NCBI GenBank assembly: GCA_932294295.1
Contig: OW028580.1
Coordinates: forward strand, 11,189,374-11,253,373
From: Alitta virens
Taxonomy: Eukaryota > Annelida > Polychaeta > Phyllodocida > Nereididae
Reading direction: 5' to 3'
DNA: 64,000 bases
Shown here piece after piece: positions 39,531 to 49,799 of the stretch. Both the position numbers and the translations under genes were made by a program. Positions within the stretch are counted from its first letter, which is position 1. Every line of letters begins with the position of its first letter. A model generated the notes under the pieces. The model was not told the DNA's origin, did not search any database, and saw only the letters and a list, made by a program, of their open reading frames with translations.

Positions 39531-41206
39531 GAAAAATATTAAGAATGCCAATAACTTAGCAGTGAATTGAGCTAGTTATAGTGGTCAATCATTTAATAGA
39601 GCAAAAAGCTCGAGTGATTTTCCGAAAATCACGAGAGCTCCGCTCTTCCGGTAACACGTACATAACCTGATAACAAAACATAATGTCAAGCTTCAGCAGT
39701 AAGGTGGTCATCAATTTCAGAACGTCACAAACTTTGTTTGCCGCAAACCAGCTGCATGCCGTAAACGCATGAACCGAATCAACTTCATGTCATATCATAA
39801 CATCATATAACATCATAATATAAACAATTAAAATGTTATGATGTTAGAATAATCCCTAATTTTACACATAATGAATATCTGAAGACAATAAAGAGCATAA
39901 AGATCACAAACTTCACGAATTAGCAGACAGACATTTGTGTAGATTCCTGAGCTGAATCGATCGCTGAGCTTATACACAAGGTGTCGCCACTACATATCTG
40001 CTAGGTGGCGCATGAAGCCTGAAGGCCCACACTAAAGTCTGTAAAGGTATGCCATAGAATCTGAGGTGAAATTATCAAACACAACTTCAACAATGTTGAC
40101 AGCATAAACCACATTAAATTTCAAATCCATTGCCATTCCTTTAGCTTTTCGCTCTCTTCTGACAGTGGCAGATAACATATTATATGATACCAAGTCGAAG
40201 GCAGTGCTGGGGAAAATATTGTGAATATTTTTCACACTTTTACTAGATTTTTATTAAATATTACAGCGTGAGTTAGTTTGCTAAATCCCCCAGATATAGC
40301 TGAGTTGACACTCCAGGTACCGGTACGTGTGATATCTGAACCAATCAGCAGAGAGAACAGCGTTTCCCAGCAAAGTTGAACAAGTCATGCATGCATGTTG
40401 ACAAAGGTTCAAGAGTTGAACAGTTCACTACCGCTTCCTGTTGACCAAAATATTTCACTCACACTCACAGATGGCATATACGTACGTAGCACTGGAACCG
40501 CAGTCTCCTACACTGTAGTGATGCACTTGTGCGGAAGGAGGGGACCAACTTAATACGTACGTAAACGAGGAGACTAGTGCTGCCACTGCACGACTGATAC
40601 TTAGTGTGATATGCCCCCTAGTGTTTTTTCACGCAAGTATAGAGCGCCCTCATTTGATAAATAGTGGAAACTAGCTTGGTACAGGCCATGGAACGGGCTA
40701 GGTTAGCACTGGAACCGCAGCTTGTGCAGAAGGAGGGGACCAACTTAGGGCTAGGTTTGATGAATCAAGTAACCTTTCATACTTCACTGGTTCCCGCACC
40801 TGTGTATTACTTCAGTTAGGCCGGAGCCCAGCCAACCTTTCATACATGGTTAAGAGATGCATGTGGTTAAGGCCAGTATTGCGGCGACCTCTCACGGGAT
40901 AGAGAAGAACTAAAAATAGCTAGCCAGTCGATTTTGGATAATTTATAGTTCTTTTTTTTAATTTTCGCTCCGACACTTATTTTCTTTTAGGATATTTTGA
41001 CGAGTCGTTTTATGAAAAATTGAGGTCAGAATCCGTGCTATGAGCGAAATACTTACATGTTTTTGTACAAAATAAATTTTGAAAATCGGACGAAAATTGA
41101 GCTGTGTAATAAAATGTATGACAAAGTGACGACGCCACTGACGTTCATAACGCTACTGACCGTGATATAAGTCAGTGATATTTGATATTATAAATAAAAT
41201 GGTGCA
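39531..41206. other. Gene-free unique segment U between the two minisatellite blocks
   Basis: I find no supported gene. Visible structure includes a repeated motif with CACTGGAACCGCAG and GAAGGAGGGGACCAACTTA at about 40486-40553 and 40703-40748. A CTCF-like site lies on the - strand near 40610 (CCCCCTAGTG). The first part (39631-39823) is duplicated at 44062-44254. Confidence 0.75.
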
Positions 41207-44063
41207 GCTGGATAGCTGGACAGCTGGACAGCTGCAAAGACAGACAGCTGCAAAGATATACAGCTGCAAAGTTAGACTGCTACAAAGATAAATAGCTGTA
41301 AAGAGAGACAGCTGCAGGGATAGACATCTAGATAGGTAGACAGCTGGATACACAGCTGCACTAATAGATAGCTGCACTAATAGACACCTGCACTAATAGA
41401 CAGCTGCACTAATAGGCAGTTAGAAAGATAGACAGCTAGAAAGAGGGACAGCTAGAGAGATAGACAGCTGCAAAGTTAGACAGTTGCAAAGATAGAATGC
41501 TGCAAAGATAGAAAACTGGACAGTTGGAAAGCTGGACAGCTGCAAAGACAGACAGCTGCAAGGATATACAGCTGCAAAATTAGACTGCTACAAAGATAAA
41601 CAGCTGTAAAGAGAGACAGCTGTAAAGACAGACAGCTGCAAAGACAGATAGCTGCAAAGATGGACAGCTGCAAGGATAGAAAGCTAGATAGGTAGACAGC
41701 TGGATAGACAGGTGGCAAGACAGAAGGCTGCACTAATAGACAGCTAGAAAGATAGACAGCTTTAAAGATAGACAGCTGCAAGGATAGACAGCTGCAAAAT
41801 AGACAGCTGCAAAGATAGACAGCTGCAGGGATAGACATCTAGATAGGTAGACAGCTGGATAGACAGCTGCACTAATAGACAGCTGCACTAATAGAGAGCT
41901 GTGCTAATAGACAGCTTCACTAAAGGGCAGTTGGAAAGGTAGACAGCTAGAAAGTTAGTTAGTTAGTTAGAGTTATTGTTTAACGCCTCATCAGCACCTG
42001 AGTGGGCTATGTAGAGGCTCTCTAGGGTAAGATTGATCATTCATAGTTGGTAGTAGAAACCAGAATCATGCAAAAAATCAATAAGTGTCTGCATTGGTTG
42101 CTGGAGCAGCTTGTGCAATGCGCACTGTCCTGTTTTAGCCACTGGGGATAGAGGACTTCACCCCAAGTGTTTCCACTATCGCCGCATGGAGGCCCAGGAC
42201 CTTCGAGGGCAGACAGCTAGAAAGATAGACAGCCGGAAAGATAGACAGCTAGAAAGATAGACAGCTGGAAAGATAGACAGCTAGAAAGATGGACAGCAAG
42301 GGAGATAGACAGCTGCAAAGATAGACAGTTGCAAAGATAGAAAGCTCCAAAGAAATACAGCTAGAAAGATAGACAGCTGCACAAATGTACAGCTGCAAAG
42401 ATAGAGAGCTGCAAGGATGGACAGCTGCAAGTATGGACAGCTGGATAGCTGGACAGCTTGAAAGAGAGACAGCTGCAAAGATAGAAAGCTGCAAAGTTAG
42501 ACAGCTGCAAAGAAAGACAGCTGCAAAGATAGAAAGCTGGACAGCTGGACAGCTGCAAATAGAGACAGCTGAAAAGATATACAGCTGCAAAGATAGACAG
42601 CTGCAAAGATAGACAACTGGACAGCTGGATAGCTGGACAGCTGGACAGCTGGAAAGATAGACAGCAACAAAGATATACAGCTGCACAGAAAAACAGCCGC
42701 ACAAACAGTCACCTGGACAGCTGGACAGCTGCAAAGACAGACAGCTGCAAAGATAGACAACTGAACAGCTGAATAGCTGGACAGCTAGACAGCTGCAAAG
42801 ACAGACAGCTGCAAAGATATACAGCTGCAAAGTTAGACTGCTACAAAGATAAATTGCTATAAAAAGAGACAGCTGCAGGGATAGATATCTAGATAGGTAG
42901 AGTGCTGGAAAGACAGCTGCACTAATAGACAGCTGCGCTAATAGACAGCTGCGCTAATAGACAGCTGCACTAATAGGCAGTTGGAAAGATAGACAGCTAG
43001 AAAGATAGACAGCTGGAAAGATAGACAGCTAGAAAGATGGACAGCAAGAGAGATAGACAGCTGCAAAGATAGACAGTTGCAAAGATAGAAAGCTGCAAAG
43101 ATATACAGCTAGAAAGTTAGACAGCTGCACAAATGTACAGCTGCAAAGATAGAGAGCTGCAACGATGGACAGCTGCAAGTATGGACAGCTGGATAGCTGG
43201 ACAGCTTGAAAGAGAGACAGCTGCAAAGATAGAAAGCTGCAAAGTTAGACAGCTGCAAAGAAAGACATCTGCAAAGATAGACAGCTGGACAGCTGGACAA
43301 CTGCCAAGAGAGACAGCTGAAAAGATATACAGCTGCAAAGATAGTCAGCCGCACAAACAGTCACCTGGACAGCTGGCCAGCTGCAAAGATAGACAGCTGC
43401 AAAGTTAGACTGCTACAAAGATAAATAGCTGTAAAGCAGGGATAGACATCTAGATAGGTAGAGTGCTGGATAGACAGCTGCACTAATAGACAGCTGTGCT
43501 AATAGACAGCTGCACTAATAGGCAGTTGGAAAGATAGACAGCTAGAAGATAGACAGCTAGAAAGATGGACAGCTAGAGAGTTAGACAGCTGCAAAGTTAC
43601 TGTTGCAAAGATAGAATGCTGCAAAAATAGACAACTGGACAGCTGGACAGCTGGAAAGCTGGACAGCTGGACAGCTGCAAAGACAGACAGCTGCAAAGAT
43701 ATATAGCTGCAAAATTAGACTGCTACAAAGATAAACAGCTGTAAAGAGAGACAGCTGCAAAGACAGACAGCTGCAAGGATAGAAAGCTAGATAGGTAGAC
43801 AACTGGATCGAGAGATGACAAGACAGAAGGCTGCACTAATAGACAGCTAGAAAGATAGACAGCTTTAAAGATAGACAGCTGCAAGGATAGACAGCTGCAA
43901 AACAGATAGCTGCAAAGATAGACAGCTGCAGGGATAGACATCTAGATAGGTAGACAGCTGGATAGACAGCTGCACTAATAGACAGCTGTGCTAATAGACA
44001 GCTTCACTAATGGGCAGTTGGAAAGGTAGACAGCTAGAAAGATAGACAGCTGGAAAGATAGAC
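41207..44063. repeat. CAGCTG minisatellite, second block, a copy of 35.6-38.9 kb
   Basis: The order of array variants and inserts matches the first block: (GTTA)n insert, GGATAGAGGACTTC block, TAGAAAGATGGACAGC units and GGATCGAGAGATGACAAG. It lacks the AT-rich insertion and two of the three 230-bp units. This is a segmental duplication of several kb and not just the same repeat family. Confidence 0.88.
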
Positions 44064-44254
44064 GAGAGCTCCGCTCTTCCGGTAACACGTATATAACCTG
44101 ATAACAAAACATAATGTCAAGCTTCAGCAGTAAGGTTGTCATCAATTTCAGAACGTCACAAACTTTGTTTGCCGCAAACCAGCTGCATGCCGTAAACGCA
44201 TGAACCGAATCAACTTCACGTCATATCATAACATCATATAACATCATAATATAA
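44062..44254. repeat. Second, truncated copy of segment U
   Basis: The sequence matches 39631-39823 with very few differences (constant shift 4431), then loses similarity at or shortly after 44254. The Polinton begins just to the right. The simplest reading is that the Polinton interrupts this copy of U. Confidence 0.85.
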
Positions 44255-44310
44255 GTAGTTAGAATGCTACTATGAAACGTAGCTTCTGGTGGCCCGCGAC
44301 AGGTGGTGCT

Positions 44311-44372
44311 AGTGGTACCTATGACGGTGGCCGCTAGGTGGCGCTTCAACGATATGTATGGATGTCATGCCT
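44311..44372 (+). repeat. Polinton left terminal inverted repeat (visible part)
   Basis: These 62 bp match the reverse complement of 63939-64000 with two mismatches. The pairing reaches the last base of the window, so the true repeat probably extends further left. An internal copy at 57731-57759 also matches CGACAGGTGGTGC just outside 44311, supporting that extension. Confidence 0.93.
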
Positions 44373-44842
44373 GGAAAGGGTGCCCGAGAGCTTCCTAAGT
44401 TGACGACTGGTGGTGCTAGTGGCCTGATGTTATATAGTACGTGATAGGTATAACAATGTGTAGAACTATTGTTTTGGTTTGTATGTGAAAGGTTGAAGAA
44501 TGAACCATCTTTCACCCATGTTGAAGAATAATACTGCAAGAGTGATATATGTACCAATAGAACAACTTTGCACAACTTTGCACAAATCCTTCCTGTTTTA
44601 AAACATAGTAGTAGTAATAAAAGGTTAATTCAGATGTAGTAACACAGAACATTATTTACCCAGTAAGAGTGTTCAGAATACAACATACTATTGGCTGATA
44701 TATAAGTGAAGGAGTGGGGTTTCTTGTGAACCTCTCTGTATAGAATGTTAACATGATGTATGACAGCTCGTGTTAGAGGGCATGATTTAATGACCACTAG
44801 ATGGCGGTTATGGTTACAGATTATAACAGCAACAGGTGGCGC
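44331..44842 (+). promoter_or_regulatory. Cluster of CTCF-like motifs at the Polinton left end
   Basis: CCGCTAGGTGGCGC at 44331-44344 (inside the inverted repeat), CCACTAGATGGCGG at 44794-44807 and GCAACAGGTGGCGC at 44829-44842 resemble the CTCF core CCASYAGRKGGCRS. The middle one matches at every position. All point rightward. Function is inferred from motif similarity only. Confidence 0.35.
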
Positions 44843-44986
44843 CCTTCATAGTTCAAGAATAAGACCCTTACTTTCAAACATAACAGGATGAATAATACGC
44901 TGATGTCGCACTACATGCATCAGTTGAGAACAGTCAAGACAATAGATGCACAGTAGAATAATACAGACAACCAGTCTAAGATTAAC
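44373..44986. other. Polinton left subterminal region, no gene seen
   Basis: About 600 bp without a supportable gene. It holds a degenerate repeat of the outer terminal motif (GACTGGTGGTGCTAGTGG at about 44404-44421) and two of the three CTCF-like sites. Confidence 0.5.
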
Positions 44987-45415
44987 ATGTCATACACAAT
45001 AGGATGGTACGTTTTTTCGTATCCTGATTGTGAGGATCCTAAATGTTTAACACTATTGTACAACTCAGAGAATGTGTTCACATCTTTAAATGAGTGTATA
45101 AGTGATTATTATCTATCGGGCGTGCCAGCTAAATGTATGGAACAATGTTCAGACTGGGTTGTTAAATTTTATGCCTTAGGTGATTGCAAACGTGCGCCAA
45201 CAGAGACATATAATCTCACATGGGTTGCATATAACATCGTACCATGTTTAATGTGTGCTGAAGAACATTACATAGAGGTAGTAAGGAGTAACGACTCCTT
45301 TACTGATCTTATTATATGTTTAAAGAACTATCATGACAACCTTAATATTGATAAATATGATCCTATACATAAAACTATTGTTAATGTTGAAGTTAGTCGT
45401 CATAATCATTGTTAA
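44987..45415 (+). CDS. Hypothetical Polinton protein, 142 aa, Cys-rich
   Basis: ATG at 44987 and stop at 45413-45415. The product is acidic to neutral with about ten cysteines, several in C-x-x-C spacing (for example CLMC). It has no signal peptide or membrane segment that I can support. It is the first gene inside the left end, upstream of the integrase and on the same strand. A polyA signal AATAAA lies downstream at 45678-45683. I do not recognise the family. The intact frame and position suggest a real element gene, but it could also be one exon of a longer one. Confidence 0.5.
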   Translation: MSYTIGWYVFSYPDCEDPKCLTLLYNSENVFTSLNECISDYYLSGVPAKCMEQCSDWVVKFYALGDCKRAPTETYNLTWVAYNIVPCLMCAEEHYIEVVRSNDSFTDLIICLKNYHDNLNIDKYDPIHKTIVNVEVSRHNHC

Positions 45416-45456
45416 GGAACCAGCGGTTACGACATGTTATCAACATATAAGGTTAG

Positions 45457-45457
<1 letters not shown>

Positions 45458-45492
<35 letters not shown>

Positions 45493-45593
45493 TAGTATAT
45501 AGTTATGATATTATCTACCAATCTGCTATGTTATGATACTACTACTACTACTATTGTTTTCAGAACTACTACTCGTGGGACACACCACGGAGG

Positions 45594-45632
<39 letters not shown>
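45458..45632. repeat. Two (AT)n microsatellites
   Basis: Runs of alternating TA lie at about 45458-45486 and 45598-45631, separated by a short (ACT)n tract near 45540. No gene is supported between 45416 and 45923. Confidence 0.9.
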
Positions 45633-45923
45633 CAAGACAACGTCACCAAATCATATTATGCACTGTACACTAATGTTAATAAAGAGCACCATTCATACAC
45701 TACTCTGTTGTTACACATATATCTACAGGTATACTGAGATGTCAGTGTGCGAATTAGTACATCACAGGCATCACATTTAATTGACAGGAGCCATCGCTTA
45801 GAATGTGTTATTAAGACTGCAATAGGCTTCTATTTGTCATAACTGTCTTTGTTATTGTTAACATAACAAGCAGTATGCAGTAAGGATATAATAACACAGA
45901 TTGTCTACATGTAAGTTATGTAG

Positions 45924-47057
45924 ATTATAGCTCACACAGCATCAATAGATCAGTTTTTGAGTGGTATCTATTACACAATAGGTCAACCTAGTAGTTATTC
46001 AGGTGTAAGAAAATTATGGAGTGAAGTAAAGAAGAGACAATCTAAGCCTCGAGGCATCACTTTAACAGTTGTGAGTAAATGGTTGAAGGAGCAGACGACG
46101 CATACTATACATAGCACGCCCAAGACAATATTTAGTACTGAACATATAATAGTGGAACATATTGATGAACAATGGGATAGCAATATCATCCAGATGGATC
46201 AATTAGCCCAATATAATAGAGGATACAAATACATCTTAATATGTATAGATATTTTTTCACGCTATGCATGGGCACGTCCGCTTAAGTTTAAAAAGTCGAC
46301 AGATGTTACGATAGCATTTACAGATATTGTTAAGATGTCTGGTAGGATATGTAAGACTATACGCACTGATCAAGGTGGAGAGTATACTGGGGCCTCGTTT
46401 CAAAGAATGTTGCACAACAAAGGTATTAATCACATGATAGCGTATGGACGTCATAAAGCGTCTTACAGTGAACGCTTTAATCGCACATTAGAAAACAAAC
46501 TGTTTAAGTATTTTTATGAACAGCAGACAGCAATGTACATAGACATTCTGGATGATGTCATGTTTAGCTATAATAACACAGTCCATCATTCTATTAACAT
46601 GGCGCCTGCTACTGTTAACACAGCAAATGCTCATACTATATATGAACAAGTGTACATACCCATACTTAACAGATGGGCTAACACACCAGTCAAGTTCACT
46701 ATAGCTCTAGGCAGTTTGGTTAGACTGAGCTTATACACTGCACCCTTTTCATGAGGCTATCATGAGAAGTGGACTGAGGAACTATTTACAGTCTGTAATC
46801 AAATTCCATCACACCCCCCTAGATATAAAGTACAGGATCTCAATGGTGACGGTATCAAAGGGTCCTTCTACACAGAGGAGTTACTAGTAGCATCTGTTCA
46901 AAACATAAATGATATAACATATAAAATTGACAGAGTTCTAAAGACTAAAACCGTTAGAGGTCACAAACTCAGTCTTGTTAAATGGTATGGTTATTCTGAC
47001 AAGTTTAACACTTATATACCCACAGCATCTATTCGTCATTACAAAGGTAAAATATAA
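45924..47057 (+). pseudogene. Polinton retroviral-type integrase with chromodomain-like tail, in-frame TGA
   Basis: The open frame runs from 45924, with no early ATG. A possible splice acceptor (TTATAG) near 45930 suggests an upstream exon. The catalytic core is rve-like: GYKYILICIDIFSRYAW, then the second acidic residue in RTDQGGEYTG, then the Glu in SYSERFNRTLENK, 33 residues later. Where relatives usually have W-x-x-D as the first catalytic Asp, this copy reads WDSN, an apparent Asp to Asn change. A TGA at 46752-46754 interrupts the frame. The remaining 100 codons encode the expected chromodomain-like C-terminus (HKLSLVKWYGY) and end in TAATG, overlapping the next start. The role would be integration of element DNA. 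This copy looks inactive. Confidence 0.9.
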
Positions 47058-47854
47058 TGTTTGTGTACATATCATCCGATGTCGATAAGGAGAACTACTT
47101 TCCTGGTAATACACCAACATCATTCAGAGTTAAACTACCAGGTAGGGTAACATTCATACCCCAAGGAAAATGGGAAGTGGCTTTGTTAGACATAGATTTA
47201 CCTAGACCTGTTGATAAGTATAATGCTATATATATAACTATTAAAGGGGTTCTAACACCTTGTGCACTTTACCTCTCAGAAGTTAGCTTTAGTCCATTGA
47301 AACGCATTCACGCTATTCATAACTTGTATATATGCCCTGGTAAAGTAATATCCTGTATTTATTAGCTCCGTGTTGTGAACTACGGAGGCCGCCATTTTAG
47401 GCAACCGTGGTGTTTTGCACTGGCCGGAAATACGTCACTTGTGTCATAGGCTAGAGAACTGACCAGTTTCAGATACAATTTGTAATTGCATTGAGCCTTT
47501 TTTTATAACAGCATGTCAATAGACATGGTTCTCACTAAGTGTCAAATTGCTATTGAACAATTTGATACAATGCAATTATCAGAGTAATAGTCACTTGGGG
47601 AGTCAATTAATAAACTGAGTATAATATAGATATATATATCTACATATATATTTTTTAGCATTTTATCAGTTACTCGATTTTATTGATATTAATTATTCTT
47701 TTTTATTTGAACTACAATTATTTTATAGATTTTTATTATACTTTATTATATTTTATCTTGGAGAAATTAGGTTTAATTTCTCTGAGGTATTTTGTTGTCA
47801 ATTCTATCAATCTATCTATCTATATATCTATCTATCTATATATCTATTTATTTC

Positions 47855-47891
<37 letters not shown>

Positions 47892-49319
47892 TTGTTCATG
47901 TAAACTTTAAAAAAAAAGTTGTTTGGGATCTACACATTTCCGAAATAAAAAAAATATTTGTAATATATTTATTTATTTATTTAGCATAGACCTCCCTCCC
48001 CTTGTAGTTCATACAGTATAATTCTGATTTCCATATGCACAGACTAACTTAAATGTTGGAAACATTATGTATAAATTCCAAAACCAAGTGGAATGTATAT
48101 TTAATTTTGAACTGCAATTTTCTACAGTGCATGCAAATTTAATATAACCTGGTATTGATTTGTAATCCTGGCTTCTATTGGCATAATTGTTATTTTGATC
48201 TCTTAGTTTACCTGGTGCAGGCATCACATTTCAGAGGGTGGCGCAAAAGGCACAAAGTATTAGCTTAAAATTAGACTAAACTCCACTTCAAAATATTTCT
48301 TTCAACTGCAATATATTCCTTACTATCTAATTGAAGTATCAAAATTAACTTTCACTTTTCCGTTAGTTCCCCTTTAACATTCTTTTCATCACTGACAGAT
48401 CAAGATGGGGGGGGGGGCTTGAGCTAAATTCATTCTTATCTAATAGTAATATTTAACATAGTAGAAATGTGCAATTATTTATTACTCCCTTGATTGTATC
48501 AAATATTGATCATCAAATGTTATACAGCTTATACTTTTTTAAGATCCATGTTTTGGGAAAAAACTTGCTTTATTTTATAATATCTATGAAAAATACGATA
48601 TTATAAGAGGCATTCAGAGAATGGAAGCTAAATTCCCAGGGAGCAAAATTGTTATATGAACATTCATGAATAGAGTCTACAAATAACTTTTATTGCAATT
48701 AATTAATTGAAGTAAGTTCCCAGTAATGAATTCAAATTAATGAAGTACAGTCCAACAGCTGGCGTGCTATCTGTTCAGACTGTTCTTTTAAAATTGCAAT
48801 CAAGAATTATGATTGATTTGTAGGCCCTAGGAATATTTAGAAATGCCTGACAAATAGCCTGTACATAAGTGACGTCACGGCTTTGCGTGTCGTGTGCAAT
48901 AATGGCGGCCCCCATCGTTTTGGCGAGTGGCGTAAATTGCATTTCTAATTGTCCTAAAATCATACTTAACTTGACTTTTAGAGACTTTTTCCTACTGCAA
49001 TATATTCATTTACATCCAATTGAACTTTTAAAACTAACACACAAATGTCCTTTAGTTCCCCTTTAACTCGTCTATATGTAAACCTAGCCCTGTTAACGCT
49101 ACACTGTCGCCTATTTTAAACAGAGTGTACTTCAACCAAATTAACAGAGGTGCACCTGTATTTTTTTATAATCCTCACTATGTACCTCTATACGTTGACA
49201 GTTTAGACATTATAGATATATATTTAACAGACAACAATGGCATATATCCATCATTCAAACAAGGGAAGGTCAACGGAACACTACACTTCAGGCTAATACC
49301 TAAGAAGGTGTGTGGATAG
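47057..49319 (+). pseudogene. Polinton minor capsid (penton-like) gene split by a transposon
   Basis: ATG at 47057 overlaps the integrase stop. The first 188 nt encode the typical N-terminus (FVYISSD, then a FRVKLP strand and WEVALLDI). The frame then enters a TTAA-flanked insertion (47241-49066). The C-terminal part resumes at 49067 and shows the conserved VPLYVDSLDIIDIYLTD and a final GTLHFRLIPKK-type strand, ending at 49319. The two halves are in the same register across the insertion, and together would be about 146 residues, a plausible single-jelly-roll size. Neighbours are the integrase upstream and a hypothetical gene and the major capsid gene downstream. The gene is broken in this copy. 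Confidence 0.85.
47241..49066. mobile_element. TTAA-flanked non-autonomous DNA element inside the minor capsid gene
   Basis: TTAA occurs at both ends (47241-47244 and 49063-49066). The outer bases form a short inverted repeat (AGGGGTTCTAA and its counterpart AGGGGAACTAA). Further inward, GAGGCCGCCATTTT with TACGTCACTT on the left (about 47383-47440) pairs imperfectly with GTGACGTCAC and AATGGCGGCCCC on the right (about 48868-48914). The interior holds (TCTA)n at about 47806-47891, a poly-G run near 48409, and a second copy of the right-end motif at about 48307-48376. No transposase frame is present. TTAA target choice fits a piggyBac-type MITE, but the family is not proven. Confidence 0.75.
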
Positions 49320-49340
49320 TTTACGAACTACAGCTATATT

Positions 49341-49787
49341 ATGATAGATAATATAAAGTATCACTCTATTAATAAGGGTGTAGATTATGACATTTTACTG
49401 AAACATTTCAAGGGTCAAGCAGAGGGTGCAACAGCACCGTATCTTACTAGTTCACGTTTTCATAACAAAAGGACTTACGCTAATTCACACACACACCGCA
49501 TAATTATTGTTAATAAGCCGAGAAATACTAAGACTACAAATGATACAGATATAAGTGCTATCGATGTTATTGATCCTACAGAGGCACAACGTCTTAGGGC
49601 CTTGAACGATTTAGAAGTTGCAGCTACTAATATAACTACTGAACAAAAGACGCACCCTGCTCATTCTGTCATGAGTAGAGCTAACAGTAAGAGACACACA
49701 ATATATAAGACATCTGCAGAAAAGAGAAAGAAGTTGAAGAAGACTGTTGATAAGGTTATACAGCGTGCCAAGGACGTATTTGATTAA
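49341..49787 (+). CDS. Hypothetical Polinton protein, 148 aa, basic C-terminus
   Basis: ATG at 49341, 22 nt after the minor capsid stop; stop at 49785-49787, 13 nt before the major capsid start. The C-terminal third is Lys/Arg-rich (SAEKRKKLKKTVDKVIQRAK) and probably helical. The middle is polar with many Asn and Thr. The position inside the capsid gene block and the tight spacing suggest a virion or core protein. I do not recognise the family. Confidence 0.6.
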   Translation: MIDNIKYHSINKGVDYDILLKHFKGQAEGATAPYLTSSRFHNKRTYANSHTHRIIIVNKPRNTKTTNDTDISAIDVIDPTEAQRLRALNDLEVAATNITTEQKTHPAHSVMSRANSKRHTIYKTSAEKRKKLKKTVDKVIQRAKDVFD

Positions 49788-49799
49788 TAATTGATAACT

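Noticed and set aside
40032..40235. 67-codon minus-strand frame in segment U
   Set aside because: It is short, isolated, lacks family features and sits in a gene-free duplicated segment.
33849..43941. Long minus-strand frames of 60-190 codons encoding LQLSIFAAVYLCSC-like repeats, resembling membrane proteins
   Set aside because: The 16-bp repeat lacks stops on that strand in every phase, so three overlapping frames are open at once. This is a property of the repeat and not evidence for a gene.
44262..44284. 13-nt match ATGAAACGTAGCT between the Polinton left flank and the BEL LTR
   Set aside because: Too short to indicate shared origin, and nothing around it is similar.
47683..47989. Open frames rich in Tyr/Ile/Ser (SIYLSIYLSI)
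   Set aside because: Translation of the (TCTA)n microsatellite inside the TTAA-flanked element.
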